From JBLHZY01 sp050633265 (lineage in GTDB: Bacteria > Pseudomonadota > Alphaproteobacteria > Rhodobacterales > Rhodobacteraceae), in assembly GCA_050633265.1 (NCBI GenBank), contig JBOEGE010000002.1, positions 62,001 through 126,000 on the forward strand: a stretch of 64,000 nt of DNA. The letters run 5' to 3'. Shown here one piece after another: positions 25,111-33,555 of this stretch. The translations under genes and the position numbers were made by a program. How positions within the stretch are numbered: position 1 is the first letter of the stretch; every line of letters begins with the position of its first letter. A model generated the notes under the pieces. That model was not told the origin of the DNA and did not search any database. It was given only the letters and a program-made list of their open reading frames with translations.

Positions 25111-27141
25111 TCAGCCCCCACGCCGCCATAAATGCGCATAGCTTGCCAAAGCCCCCTGCGCCTTTGCCAGCAATCGCAGCCCAAGCCCGCCGCGGATTAC
25201 CTCGCCGGTTTCAAGCCGATCAACAATCACCTCAGCGCTGCAAGCCTGCCCGGTTTTGGGATCGAAATAGCGCGGATAATCAATCAAAGCGGCATAGGCG
25301 AGCCCGGCCAAATCGGGCCGCGCCGCGCGCCTCTCAGGCGCCGCGACCAGATCGCGCGTCAGCCCCCAACCGGCATAAAACGGCATGCCCGCGCATGTCA
25401 CTGGCTTGCCGCGCAACAAGGCCTCAAACCCCAAAAGCGAGGTCATCACCCAGACCTCATCCACCGCCTCGATCAAAGCAATCGGATCGGCCGCGTCCAA
25501 TACAACATCGGCCAAATCGCCCGGATCAAAAGCGCCCGCGCGCAGCCCGGCCTCGACATCAGGGTGCGGCTTATAAAGGATCACCGCCTCAGGATTCGCC
25601 GCCCGCGCCGCGGCCAAAAGCGCGCCATTCGTGCAAATATCCGAGCAACCAGCCAGGATCGAGGCATCATCCTCGACCTGCCCGGCCACCAAAATGCGAT
25701 GCCCCGCAGGCAGATCAGGCAATGCCACGCCGCCAAGATTATACTTCGAAATCCGCGCTCGATTGAGCCGCCGGATCAAATCCTCTGCCCGGCTGCGGGC
25801 ATAATCCGGCAGCTCAGCCCGGGCCGAAATCAGCGCTTCAAGCCGCGAGGCGCTGCGCGGATCATAATAAATCCCAAGATCATCGCAAACGAGCGACAGC
25901 GGCGGAACAAGCGAAGCGCCAAGCCCGCGCGATCGCAAGAACCCATCCTCAATGCGCAAACGCTTCGCCGGATCATCCGGCCCGCCCATGCCCCAAACCA
26001 TCTGGCGCGATCCGCCTGCCGCCAAATCCGCCGCCTTTTGTGGATCATCGGCAAAGCGCAAACCGGGCCCGAAAAACTTGCGCATATGGCCCCGTTTCCA
26101 AAGCCGCATGCCGCTGGCAACATAGCCGTGCCGATCTTCGCGCCATGCCCGCGCGCGCGCCTCAAGCCCGGCAATCACATCCTCAAGCGCGCATAATTGA
26201 TCGCGGTAAGGATCATACCAGGTTGGATAAAGGATCATCGCCCCGGCAAAAAGCTGTGCGCGGGTCAGCTTGCGTTCGCGCCGCGCAACCGGGTTTTCAT
26301 CCGCTGTCAGCCCCCAGCCGCTATAGAATGGCTGGCCAAATACCCGCGGCTTATGCCCTGCATAAATCGCCTCAAACCCAAGCTGCGAAGAGACCGTATA
26401 AACCGCCATCGCCCCCTCCATCAGCGCCCAAGGCGAGACCGGATCGCGCAAAAGCATCACGCGCTCATTGGCATCATCCTCGCTAAAATGGCCCGTCCGG
26501 TGGCCCGCTTCTGTTTCAGGGTGGGTTTTGATAACGATCTTTGCGCCGGGATGCTCAAGCTGGGCAAAAACCAGCATTTCGTGAAAAAGCGCCGCCGATC
26601 CGGCCCCATATTCAATCGAAGCGTCGCCCTTTGTTTGATCAATGACCAGCACATATGGCGCATTTGGAAGCCTATCTGCGGGATCAAAGGCGTTATACTT
26701 GGACAAATGCGACATGCGCAGCCATTGGGCGCATTTACGGGCGCGATCCAAAAGGGCGGTATCATCAAGCGGATGGGTGGCCAGAAGATGCTCAAGATCC
26801 GATGGGGTTGAACTGTCAAAATGCACGCCGCGCTGATCAAGGCAAAGCCCGACGGGGGGCTCGCCATCGCGCCCAGTCAAGACAGAGCGCAGCGGCGCAT
26901 CCTCAACCCGCAAAATGGGCGCATCCTTGTGCGCGGCCACCGCTTCACCGCGCGTCGATGTCGGGCTCTTGCCCCAAACGCCAACGAAATCATCGCCCTT
27001 TGGCTGACCGATCCGAATATCCCAGCCCGCAAGCGCCATGATCCGGCGCACACGGCTCTGGGTCAAAAAACCGCCGTTATAAACGTAAAGCCGCCGGGAA
27101 GTCGGCTCCCCGGCGGCATTTTGAGTGCTGTGGTTGCTCAT
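25111..27141 (-). CDS. kpsC: capsule polysaccharide glycosyltransferase KpsC
   Basis: KpsC is a cytoplasmic dual glycosyltransferase that builds the beta-linked Kdo linker on phosphatidylglycerol for ABC-dependent (group 2 type) capsules. The protein is 676 residues with two related modules. Each contains an FLRSRG/FLTQSRV-type start, a VIKTHP or LYKPHPD(V/T)E(A) motif and a closing PFYxGWGLT (PFYSGWGLT and PFYAGWGLT). This duplicated layout is the family signature. It begins 10 bp after the exporter gene and is last in the kpsS-exporter-kpsC run on the minus strand. No capsule transporter kpsM/kpsT is nearby. Confidence 0.92.
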   Translation of the reverse strand: MSNHSTQNAAGEPTSRRLYVYNGGFLTQSRVRRIMALAGWDIRIGQPKGDDFVGVWGKSPTSTRGEAVAAHKDAPILRVEDAPLRSVLTGRDGEPPVGLCLDQRGVHFDSSTPSDLEHLLATHPLDDTALLDRARKCAQWLRMSHLSKYNAFDPADRLPNAPYVLVIDQTKGDASIEYGAGSAALFHEMLVFAQLEHPGAKIVIKTHPETEAGHRTGHFSEDDANERVMLLRDPVSPWALMEGAMAVYTVSSQLGFEAIYAGHKPRVFGQPFYSGWGLTADENPVARRERKLTRAQLFAGAMILYPTWYDPYRDQLCALEDVIAGLEARARAWREDRHGYVASGMRLWKRGHMRKFFGPGLRFADDPQKAADLAAGGSRQMVWGMGGPDDPAKRLRIEDGFLRSRGLGASLVPPLSLVCDDLGIYYDPRSASRLEALISARAELPDYARSRAEDLIRRLNRARISKYNLGGVALPDLPAGHRILVAGQVEDDASILAGCSDICTNGALLAAARAANPEAVILYKPHPDVEAGLRAGAFDPGDLADVVLDAADPIALIEAVDEVWVMTSLLGFEALLRGKPVTCAGMPFYAGWGLTRDLVAAPERRAARPDLAGLAYAALIDYPRYFDPKTGQACSAEVIVDRLETGEVIRGGLGLRLLAKAQGALASYAHLWRRGG

Positions 27142-27151
27142 GATTGGCGGA

Positions 27152-28285
27152 TCAGTTTCCGGCCAAGGAATTGAGCGTATTCACGGTCCCAAGCGAGCCG
27201 GTTATGGCGTTAAGTGTTTTTGACCATTGAACAAATGGGGCCTCGGTCACATAAACCGTATCGCCATCGCGGATCACAAAATCACGCGCAAGAAACACAC
27301 CATTTGGCTCTGTCAGGTTGAGCACATAGATCATGCGCTGCACGCCCTGAAGATCGCTGCGCCCCAGCACTTGGTTGGAAATAGCCTCGGATTCATTGCG
27401 GAACACAAAGACGCCGGTCGGATCGGCAAGGTTGCTGCTCAGCCCGCCAACTTGGGCAATGCCCTCAATCGCGGAGAGTGTTTGCGTCTCAAATTTCACC
27501 CGGCTTTGCGCGCCAGTGGCCCCAAGCGCCGTGAAAGAGCGCGTATCAGCCTCAACCAAAATGCGATCCCCACCGCGCAACGCGATATCGAACTGCGGGT
27601 TGTCATAAAGATCTTCAAACCAAATCTTGGCCTTTTCAGCGCCACGGATCACAGTGATCTGCGCGATCTCGGGCTCAACCGCGACACCGCCTGCGCGCGC
27701 AAGCATTGAGGTCAAGGTCCTTGTCGGGCGCTCAATCGCATAGACGCCCTGGCCGCTTACCGCCCCGGTGATCGAAACGGTCGCGCCATCGCCTGCAAGG
27801 CGGCGCACGGTGACTTGGGGGTCGGGGGTCTGGCTGTCGAGCTTTTGAGTGATGATGCGGCGGATCGCTTCGGGCGAATTGCCCGCGGCTTTGATCCGGC
27901 CAGCATAGGGGATGAAGATATAGCCGGATCCATCGACTTGAATTTCCTCAAGCGATGTGGCCGGCGCGCCTTCAACACCCAAAAGCGGGCTGTCGACGTT
28001 TTCCCAGACCGAAACGCCCAAAGTATCGCCCGCGCGGATCGTATCAGAGCCAAGCGAACCTGCGTTGATGAACTTTTCGGTAAAGCCAAGCACAGGCACA
28101 ACGCCGGTTGCGCGGGTCACGCGATCATTGACCTCGACGACGAAAGCATCGCCTTCGCGCTGCACGGAACCTGAGAAAATTTCACGTTTGTTCGGGCCTG
28201 AGCGCGGCAAGCCACAGCTTGAAAGCGCGGCCACCAATGCCAAAAGGACGACATACTTCGCCTTACGCGATGTCATGAGTTTCAC
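27152..28285 (-). CDS. polysaccharide export lipoprotein (Wza/KpsD/CtrA-like)
   Basis: This is an outer-membrane polysaccharide export protein of 377 residues. The N-terminus has a lipoprotein signal ending in LSSC (about residue 24). The Poly_export domain (about 80-175) contains DTIRAGDTLGVSVWE and VDGSGYIFIPYAGRIKAAG. Two SLBB-type repeats follow (VSITGAVSGQGVYAIERP; FETQTLSAIEGIAQVGGL). It forms the channel for capsule exit, fitting the flanking kpsS and kpsC. GTG 28285 is used with GGAG 7 nt upstream; ATG 28276 is an alternative. Confidence 0.9.
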   Translation of the reverse strand: MKLMTSRKAKYVVLLALVAALSSCGLPRSGPNKREIFSGSVQREGDAFVVEVNDRVTRATGVVPVLGFTEKFINAGSLGSDTIRAGDTLGVSVWENVDSPLLGVEGAPATSLEEIQVDGSGYIFIPYAGRIKAAGNSPEAIRRIITQKLDSQTPDPQVTVRRLAGDGATVSITGAVSGQGVYAIERPTRTLTSMLARAGGVAVEPEIAQITVIRGAEKAKIWFEDLYDNPQFDIALRGGDRILVEADTRSFTALGATGAQSRVKFETQTLSAIEGIAQVGGLSSNLADPTGVFVFRNESEAISNQVLGRSDLQGVQRMIYVLNLTEPNGVFLARDFVIRDGDTVYVTEAPFVQWSKTLNAITGSLGTVNTLNSLAGN

Positions 28286-28469
28286 TGCTGGTCTCCTCGA
28301 CCTGAATTTCTGCCTCGGGTAGTCTTTTTTTGTTAAACTACGGGAATCCGGGAAAAATAGCTAGCCCGGCGCTGATCCGCGGCTGCTTTCTGCGCGCAAA
28401 GTGTTGCGGGCTTGCCGCGATGGGGCAGGGGTAGTGGGGGCGCGGGGCGAAAACGCCTGTATCTTGTGG

Positions 28470-29765
28470 CTACTTGATCACGCGCAACTGCTGGCGCGGC
28501 GGCGCTGTGCCGCTTTCAAGCGCTTTGTAGGGATCATCTTTGGCCAGCATCATATCAACAACCTGGCGCAGCAATTGCCGCCGCCCGCGGGCCGAATAAA
28601 AGCCCCCTGCGATCTGCGATGTTTCCAAAAGATACTGGCGATAATCGCGGTATGCGCGGCTATCGGGGCGGGCCGGGCGCGCAAAGAATTCCGGCAATGT
28701 CTGGGTCGAGACGAATTCGGGCTTGGCATAGACGGCCGCCCCGAAAGTCTTGAGCGGCAGCCCGCGCCAAAGCACTTGCTGGGCCGCCGTCGAATTGACC
28801 GTCACAGCCGAGCGGGCATGATCCAAAAGCTGCGCAAGCTTGCCGCCGCGCACATAATGCACCCGATCCTCGACACCATGCGCAGAAGCAATCCGCGCCA
28901 CTTCGCGCCCAAGATTGCGCCGCCCGATCTCTAGCGGATGGGCCTTAAACACAAGGTGATGGTGCAGGGCCGCGCCTTTGGCAAACCCCTCAATCACCAG
29001 CTCGATAAATTCGGGCATCGTGCCAAAGGGCGAGTGCATCTGAAAGCTCGCGTCATGCTCAAGCTGCATCAGCGCAAGGTGGTAAGGGTAGCCTGCGCGT
29101 TTGATGCGAAAAGTCGCCAAAACACGATCCGCCCAATGCAGGGGCATCAAGATCAAGCGTTTGAAATAAAGGGCAAATTCGCGTGTAACAGAAAGCTCGC
29201 GATGGCGGCGAAAATTGCGATAGGCGCCGTTGCGAAACATCACAAACCAATGGTACAGCGCGCCATAAAACACATGGTGGCGCATGTCGCCCCAATGGCT
29301 GGGCGCTTCAAATGTATCATGTTCAGAATGGGCCAGAACCTCGCGCATGGTTTCAACGGATGTGTCCATCAAGGCCGAATGCCCGTTTGATCCGCCGCGC
29401 TCATAGGTGATCCAATAGGGGCGCAGATACCCCTCTTCAAACACATGCACCCGCAAGCCCAAATCGCGCGCTTTTTCAACGGCTTGCGCATGGATCGGGC
29501 GGGTATCGCCATAAAGAACGATATCGGTGATCTGCTGCTTTTCAATGATCTCGCCAAGCGCATCGGGCCAGTCTTGCGGCGTGCCTTCATAAGAGATGTA
29601 ATTCTTGGCCCCGAACCAAAAGGCGCGATCGCCCGCGTTAAAGCCAATCCGCCAAACCTGCGCCCCCGCCGCGCGCAGCATTTTTCCCAAGCCATGAAAG
29701 AAGGGGCCGTGGGGCCCTTGCAGAAACAAATAATGCCTGCCTTCTGTGGTCGCCGATGTCATCAC
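28470..29765 (-). CDS. kpsS: capsule polysaccharide glycosyltransferase KpsS
   Basis: KpsS starts the poly-Kdo linker of ABC-dependent capsules by transferring Kdo to lyso-phosphatidylglycerol. The 431-residue protein starts with LFLQGPHGPFFHGLGKML and contains EEGYLRPYWITYERGG, FKAHPLEIGRR and VNSTAAQQVLWRGLP, all typical of the family. The start is GTG 29765 or the ATG three bases later; AAGGA lies upstream at workable distance for both. It is first in the minus-strand capsule run and is read divergently from ribE. Confidence 0.92.
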   Translation of the reverse strand: MMTSATTEGRHYLFLQGPHGPFFHGLGKMLRAAGAQVWRIGFNAGDRAFWFGAKNYISYEGTPQDWPDALGEIIEKQQITDIVLYGDTRPIHAQAVEKARDLGLRVHVFEEGYLRPYWITYERGGSNGHSALMDTSVETMREVLAHSEHDTFEAPSHWGDMRHHVFYGALYHWFVMFRNGAYRNFRRHRELSVTREFALYFKRLILMPLHWADRVLATFRIKRAGYPYHLALMQLEHDASFQMHSPFGTMPEFIELVIEGFAKGAALHHHLVFKAHPLEIGRRNLGREVARIASAHGVEDRVHYVRGGKLAQLLDHARSAVTVNSTAAQQVLWRGLPLKTFGAAVYAKPEFVSTQTLPEFFARPARPDSRAYRDYRQYLLETSQIAGGFYSARGRRQLLRQVVDMMLAKDDPYKALESGTAPPRQQLRVIK

Positions 29766-29965
29766 GTTTTGGTCCTTGGCAGCGCTTGCCGGTTGGTTTT
29801 TGCCCGCAATTTGGGGCGCTTGTCGAGTTTGTTAACCCTTTTTCGGGGCAACTTTATGGCAGTGTGGCCAAGAGGCCCTAATAAAGTATGAGCAGTCGCC
29901 AGACTTGCACCAAGCGCCCGCCCGCGTTACCTCATAACGCAAATCATTGAGCGAGAGGATGCGGC

Positions 29966-30571
29966 ATGTTTACAGGGATCATCACCGATATTGGGCGCGT
30001 CCTTTCCACCGATATGCGCGGCGATCTGCGCGCCCGGATCGCCACCAGCTATGACATCGACGGCATTGATATTGGCGCCTCGATTGCGTGCGATGGGGTT
30101 TGCCTGACGGTGATCGCGCTTGGCCGCGATCCCGAGCCTTGGTTTGATGTGGATATCTCGGCCGAGACGATCTCCAAAACGGCGATTGGCCAGAACGCTT
30201 GGGGGGCGGGGCGCAAGCTCAATCTTGAGCGGGCATTGAAGGTCGGGGATGAGCTTGGCGGGCATATTGTTTCGGGCCATGTTGATGGCATCGCGCAAGT
30301 GATTTCTATGCGGGATGAAGGGGATAGCACCCGCTTTACCTTTCGCGCGCCGGATGCTTTGGCGCGCTTTGTTGCGCCCAAGGGATCGGTTGCGCTCAAT
30401 GGCACATCGCTAACGGTGAATGATGTGAACGGCGCAGAATTTGGTGTAAACATCATCCCCCACACCAAAGAAGCCACCACTTGGGGCGCGGTCAAAGAGG
30501 GCGATCTGATCAATCTTGAGATCGATACTTTGGCGCGCTACGTGGCCCGCTTGGCCGAATACGAGGGCTAA
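29966..30571 (+). CDS. ribE: riboflavin synthase alpha subunit
   Basis: This enzyme dismutates two lumazines into riboflavin and the pyrimidine dione. It has the invariant MFTGII N-terminus and two lumazine-binding repeats, marked by SIACDGVCLTVIAL and SVALNGTSLTVNDV, with GHIVSGHVDG between them. The length of 201 residues is normal. No FMN riboswitch is visible upstream. It is followed by ribB, ribH and nusB on the same strand. Confidence 0.95.
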   Translation: MFTGIITDIGRVLSTDMRGDLRARIATSYDIDGIDIGASIACDGVCLTVIALGRDPEPWFDVDISAETISKTAIGQNAWGAGRKLNLERALKVGDELGGHIVSGHVDGIAQVISMRDEGDSTRFTFRAPDALARFVAPKGSVALNGTSLTVNDVNGAEFGVNIIPHTKEATTWGAVKEGDLINLEIDTLARYVARLAEYEG

Positions 30572-30669
30572 TGCGCAGCAGCGCAGGGCCGCTGTTCACC
30601 AAGCGCGCTGCGTTCCTCTGGCCAAGCCTTTGACCTTGCGATATGTGCAAGACAACCAAAGGAATTGCC

Positions 30670-31776
30670 ATGTCTGAGCCCACAACAACCGATTATTCCA
30701 GCGCCATTTCAAGCGTCGAAGAGATCATTGAGGATGCGCGCAACGGGCGCATGTTTATCCTTGTCGATCATGAGGATCGCGAAAATGAGGGCGATCTGGT
30801 GATCCCAGCCCAAATGGCCACCCCCGAGGCGATCAATTTCATGGCCACCCACGGGCGCGGGCTGATCTGTCTGACCCTGACAGGCGAGCGGATTGATGCG
30901 CTTGGCCTGCCCTTGATGGCTTCCAACAATTCCTCCCGCCACGAAACCGCCTTTACCGTCTCCATTGAGGCGCGCGAAGGCGTGAGCACGGGGATTTCCG
31001 CCCATGATCGCGCGCGCACGGTGGCCGTTGCCATTGATCCTTCCAAAGCTGCCGCCGACATCGCTACGCCGGGCCATGTCTTCCCGCTGCGGGCCAAAGA
31101 GGGCGGCGTGCTTGTGCGTGCGGGCCATACAGAAGCGGCCGTTGATGTCAGCCGTTTGGCCGGGCTGATGCCAGCGGGTGTGATCTGCGAGATCATGAAT
31201 GAAGATGGCACTATGTCGCGCTTGCCGGATCTTGTGGCTTTTGCGCAAAAGCACGCGCTGAAAATCGGCACGATCAGCGATCTGATCGCCTATCGCCGCC
31301 GCCATGATAATCTCGTGAATGAATCCGCGCAAAAGCCGGTGAAATCGGCCTTTGGTGGCGATTGGATGATGCGCATCTTTACTGATGAGACCCAAGGCGC
31401 CGAACATATCGTGCTGACCAAAGGGGATATCACCGATGGCGCGCCGGTTTTGGTGCGGATGCATGCGCTTAATCCGCTTGAAGATGTGCTTGGCATCGGC
31501 AAGACCAGCGGCGAAGTAGAAGGCGCGATGGAAGTGATTGGCCAAGAGGGGCGCGGCGTTATCGTTCTCTTGCGCGACACAACGATGAAGCTCGCGGTTG
31601 AGGGCGAAGCCTCGCCGCAAACTCTGCGCCAATATGGCCTTGGCGCGCAGATCCTCGCCGCCCTTGGCCTTCATGATCTGATCCTTGTGACCAATAATCC
31701 AAAACCAAAGGTCGTCGGGCTTGAGGCATATGGCCTCTCGATCACCGGCACCCGCGCGATAAACGAAAAGGGCTGA
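30670..31776 (+). CDS. ribB: 3,4-dihydroxy-2-butanone 4-phosphate synthase with degenerate GTP cyclohydrolase II domain (RibBX-like)
   Basis: The N-terminal DHBP synthase domain (about 10-210) is intact: DHEDRENEGDLVI, ISAHDRARTV, AGHTEAAVD and ICEIMNEDG. The C-terminal half keeps the GTP-cyclohydrolase II fold (LRQYGLGAQILAALG, TNNPKPKVVGLEAYGL). It lacks the three zinc cysteines: the region that reads like SECLTGDV...RCDCG in active enzymes reads ALNPLEDVLGIGKTSGEVEG here. The second activity is therefore probably lost and GTP cyclohydrolase II must come from another gene. ATG 30670 has AAAGGA about 6 nt upstream. ribH starts 3 bp after the stop. Confidence 0.9.
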   Translation: MSEPTTTDYSSAISSVEEIIEDARNGRMFILVDHEDRENEGDLVIPAQMATPEAINFMATHGRGLICLTLTGERIDALGLPLMASNNSSRHETAFTVSIEAREGVSTGISAHDRARTVAVAIDPSKAAADIATPGHVFPLRAKEGGVLVRAGHTEAAVDVSRLAGLMPAGVICEIMNEDGTMSRLPDLVAFAQKHALKIGTISDLIAYRRRHDNLVNESAQKPVKSAFGGDWMMRIFTDETQGAEHIVLTKGDITDGAPVLVRMHALNPLEDVLGIGKTSGEVEGAMEVIGQEGRGVIVLLRDTTMKLAVEGEASPQTLRQYGLGAQILAALGLHDLILVTNNPKPKVVGLEAYGLSITGTRAINEKG

Positions 31777-31779
31777 TCC

Positions 31780-32316
31780 ATGGCTTCCAGTGAGACCCAT
31801 TATACCCTGCCGCTTCCAAGCTTTGACAGGCCGGTTAAGCTGCTGATCGTGGTTGCGCCCTATTATAAGGACGTCGCCGATCAGATGATTGCGGGCGCCA
31901 AAGCGACGATTGAGGAAGCAGGCGGCACATGGGATTTGGTTGAGGTGCCCGGCGCGCTTGAGGTGCCAACGGCCATTCGTATCGCTGATCGGATGAGCAA
32001 TTTTGATGGCTACGTCGCCCTTGGCTGCGTGATCCGCGGCGAAACCACCCATTATGAGACCGTGTGCAACGACTCCAGCCGCGCCCTGCAATTGCTTGGC
32101 CTTGATGGCTGCTGCATCGGCAATGGCATCCTGACGGTCGAGAACAAAGCCCAAGCAGATGCGCGTGCCGAGGCGGCTGGCCAGAATAAAGGCGGGGGTG
32201 CCGCCGCTGCGGCCTTGCATCTTATCGCACTAACGCGCAAATGGGGGCCTGAGAAAAAATCGCTGGGGTTTCATTCCGATGCTATCCGGCTCGCTGAAGG
32301 CAAAAACACCGCATGA
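31780..32316 (+). CDS. ribH: 6,7-dimethyl-8-ribityllumazine synthase
   Basis: Lumazine synthase condenses the RibD/RibB products and forms icosahedral or pentameric shells. Family motifs are VEVPGALEVPTAI, GCVIRGETTHYETV (catalytic His) and GILTVENKAQADARA. The length of 178 residues is slightly above the minimal form because of an extended C-terminus. It lies 3 bp after ribB and overlaps nusB by 4 nt (ATGA), forming one operon ribE-ribB-ribH-nusB. Confidence 0.95.
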   Translation: MASSETHYTLPLPSFDRPVKLLIVVAPYYKDVADQMIAGAKATIEEAGGTWDLVEVPGALEVPTAIRIADRMSNFDGYVALGCVIRGETTHYETVCNDSSRALQLLGLDGCCIGNGILTVENKAQADARAEAAGQNKGGGAAAAALHLIALTRKWGPEKKSLGFHSDAIRLAEGKNTA

Positions 32317-32783
32317 GCGCTAAAGACAAACGCCAGATGAAATCCGCAGCACGGCTATATGCGGTGCAAGCGCTGTTTCAGATGGAGCATTCAGGGCAAA
32401 CGGTTGAACCCGTGCGTGAAGAGTTTCGCACGCACCGCTTTGGCGCTGTCTATGACGGTGATGAAATGGCTGAAGGGCACACGGCCCTGTTTGATGCGCT
32501 GCTGGATACGGCTGTAAATGATCAGGCCAAAATCGATCAATTGACGGATCGCGCGCTGGTGGCCAAATGGCCCATCGCGCGCATCGATCCAACCCTGCGC
32601 GCGCTTTTCCGCGCCGCCGGGGCAGAATTGGTTTTGGTTGAGACGCCGCCCAAAGTTGTTATCTCTGAATTCGTCGATGTGGCGCGCGCGTTTCATCCCG
32701 ATGGCCGCGAGCCAAAATTCGTCAATGCTGTGCTCGATCACATGGCGCGCGAAATTCAGCCTCAGGCCTTTGCGGCCAAATAG
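32313..32783 (+). CDS. nusB: transcription antitermination factor NusB
   Basis: NusB binds boxA RNA with NusE (S10) for rRNA antitermination. The all-helical 156-residue protein shows AARLYAVQALFQMEHSG at the start and the C-terminal KVVISEFVDVARAFHPDGREPKFVNAVLDHMA, close to the usual ISEAVELAKxF...KFVNGVLD pattern (given here in part). ATG 32313 overlaps the ribH stop by 4 nt. The ribH-nusB pair is widely conserved in bacteria. Confidence 0.94.
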   Translation: MSAKDKRQMKSAARLYAVQALFQMEHSGQTVEPVREEFRTHRFGAVYDGDEMAEGHTALFDALLDTAVNDQAKIDQLTDRALVAKWPIARIDPTLRALFRAAGAELVLVETPPKVVISEFVDVARAFHPDGREPKFVNAVLDHMAREIQPQAFAAK

Positions 32784-32921
32784 CGCCGCCTTGCCCCCTG
32801 CGACATCAGCGCGCGTTGAAATGCGCCCTGCACACCCCGATATTTTCACTGTAGCAGCCCTTTAGATGCGCCTGAAAACGCCTTTGATCCGGGCCGCTGA
32901 TCCTTGGTGAAACGGTGCCCC

Positions 32922-33239
32922 ATGCCAAAACTCATATCCCTCTATATCCGCCATGTTCTGATTGGCTTTGCGCTTGCTGGCGTCTTTGTGGCGGGGCTGT
33001 TGTGGTTTGATGTCGCCCATCTGGGGCATCTGGTCTCGACCTCTGACATTGGGCTGCTGGCGGTATTTTTATTGTGGTTTTCCAATGGGATCGTCTTTGC
33101 AGGCGTGCAATTTGGCATCGCGATCATACGGATGAGCGGGCCAAGCGATGGCTCCGGCGGGCATCGCAAGCCGCGCAAATCGGCGCAAATGGCCGCGCCT
33201 AAACCCGTGCCCGTTACCGTGGCAGAGAAGCGCCGCTAA
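32922..33239 (+). CDS. small membrane protein of unknown function
   Basis: This protein of about 105 residues has two predicted membrane helices (about 10-25, IGFALAGVFVAGLLW, and 40-65, IGLLAVFLLWFSNGIVFAGV). The tail is basic and proline-rich (KPRKSAQMAAPKPVP). I do not recognise a characterised family. ATG 32922 is chosen over a GTG at 32904; neither has a strong ribosome-binding site. It lies between nusB and the probable 6S RNA. Confidence 0.6.
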   Translation: MPKLISLYIRHVLIGFALAGVFVAGLLWFDVAHLGHLVSTSDIGLLAVFLLWFSNGIVFAGVQFGIAIIRMSGPSDGSGGHRKPRKSAQMAAPKPVPVTVAEKRR

Positions 33240-33254
33240 AGCCGCGTCAAGTTC

Positions 33255-33440
33255 TGGAAGGAAAGTGGCGGGACCACCAGAACAACCGTGGAGATAACGT
33301 AATTCCCGAGGACCTGTTTATACAGGTGGGCGCCAGATAACCGAACCAGGGCCCGGACAGAGCCAGCTCCCTCGGAGTTGCTTAAGGCCACTGGAATTTG
33401 ATCCCTGATACGAGAAGGGCAGTGCCCGCCAAGGCATCAG
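33255..33440 (+). ncRNA. ssrS: probable 6S RNA (ssrS)
   Basis: This non-coding stretch folds into a long imperfect hairpin. TGGCGGG (33266-33272) pairs with CCCGCCA (33425-33431), and CCGAGG near 33306 can pair with CCTCGG near 33370. Between them lie a small hairpin ACCTG-TTTATA-CAGGT, then GGGCGCC, an apical GC-rich arm, and after the CTCGGAG strand a TTGCTTAAGGCCACTGG segment. The order matches the 6S RNA layout: central-bubble hairpin, GCGC segment, apical arm, then GCCUUAA-ACUG. Ends are approximate and strand is inferred from this order. 6S RNA binds the housekeeping RNA polymerase by mimicking an open promoter. Confidence 0.55.
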
Positions 33441-33528
33441 ATAGGCTTTGCGCGCCCCCCTGACAAGGGCCAATGCAGGGCGAATATCGGCGGTGCTCGC
33501 TCGGTGCGGGCAGGGTGGCTTGCCTTTT

Positions 33529-33543
33529 GTTCCCCTATTGTTC
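33529..33543 (+). promoter_or_regulatory. SOS box (LexA operator, alphaproteobacterial type)
   Basis: GTTC-CCCTATT-GTTC matches the alphaproteobacterial LexA site GTTC-N7-GTTC exactly. It ends 12 bp before the chosen start of mmcB, a gene known to be damage-induced in Caulobacter. Position and target together make this a credible LexA operator. Confidence 0.75.
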
Positions 33544-33555
33544 ATGCTTGGGCGC

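Noticed and set aside
29766..29965. Possible FMN riboswitch upstream of ribE (and in 30572-30669 before ribB)
   Set aside because: The conserved RFN element blocks (AGGGGCGGGGTGAAA-type start and ACCGGCGGT) are absent from both gaps.
30709..32220. 503-codon open frame antisense to ribB and ribH
   Set aside because: It is fully opposite two conserved riboflavin genes and spans their junction; the sequence has no recognisable domain.
33250..33290. Possible SRP RNA (ffs) or RNase P RNA because of CTGGAAGGAAAG
   Set aside because: The symmetric SRP domain IV loop is not present and the RNase P core blocks (GAGGAAAGTCCGGGC, ACAGAA) are missing; the overall fold fits 6S RNA better.
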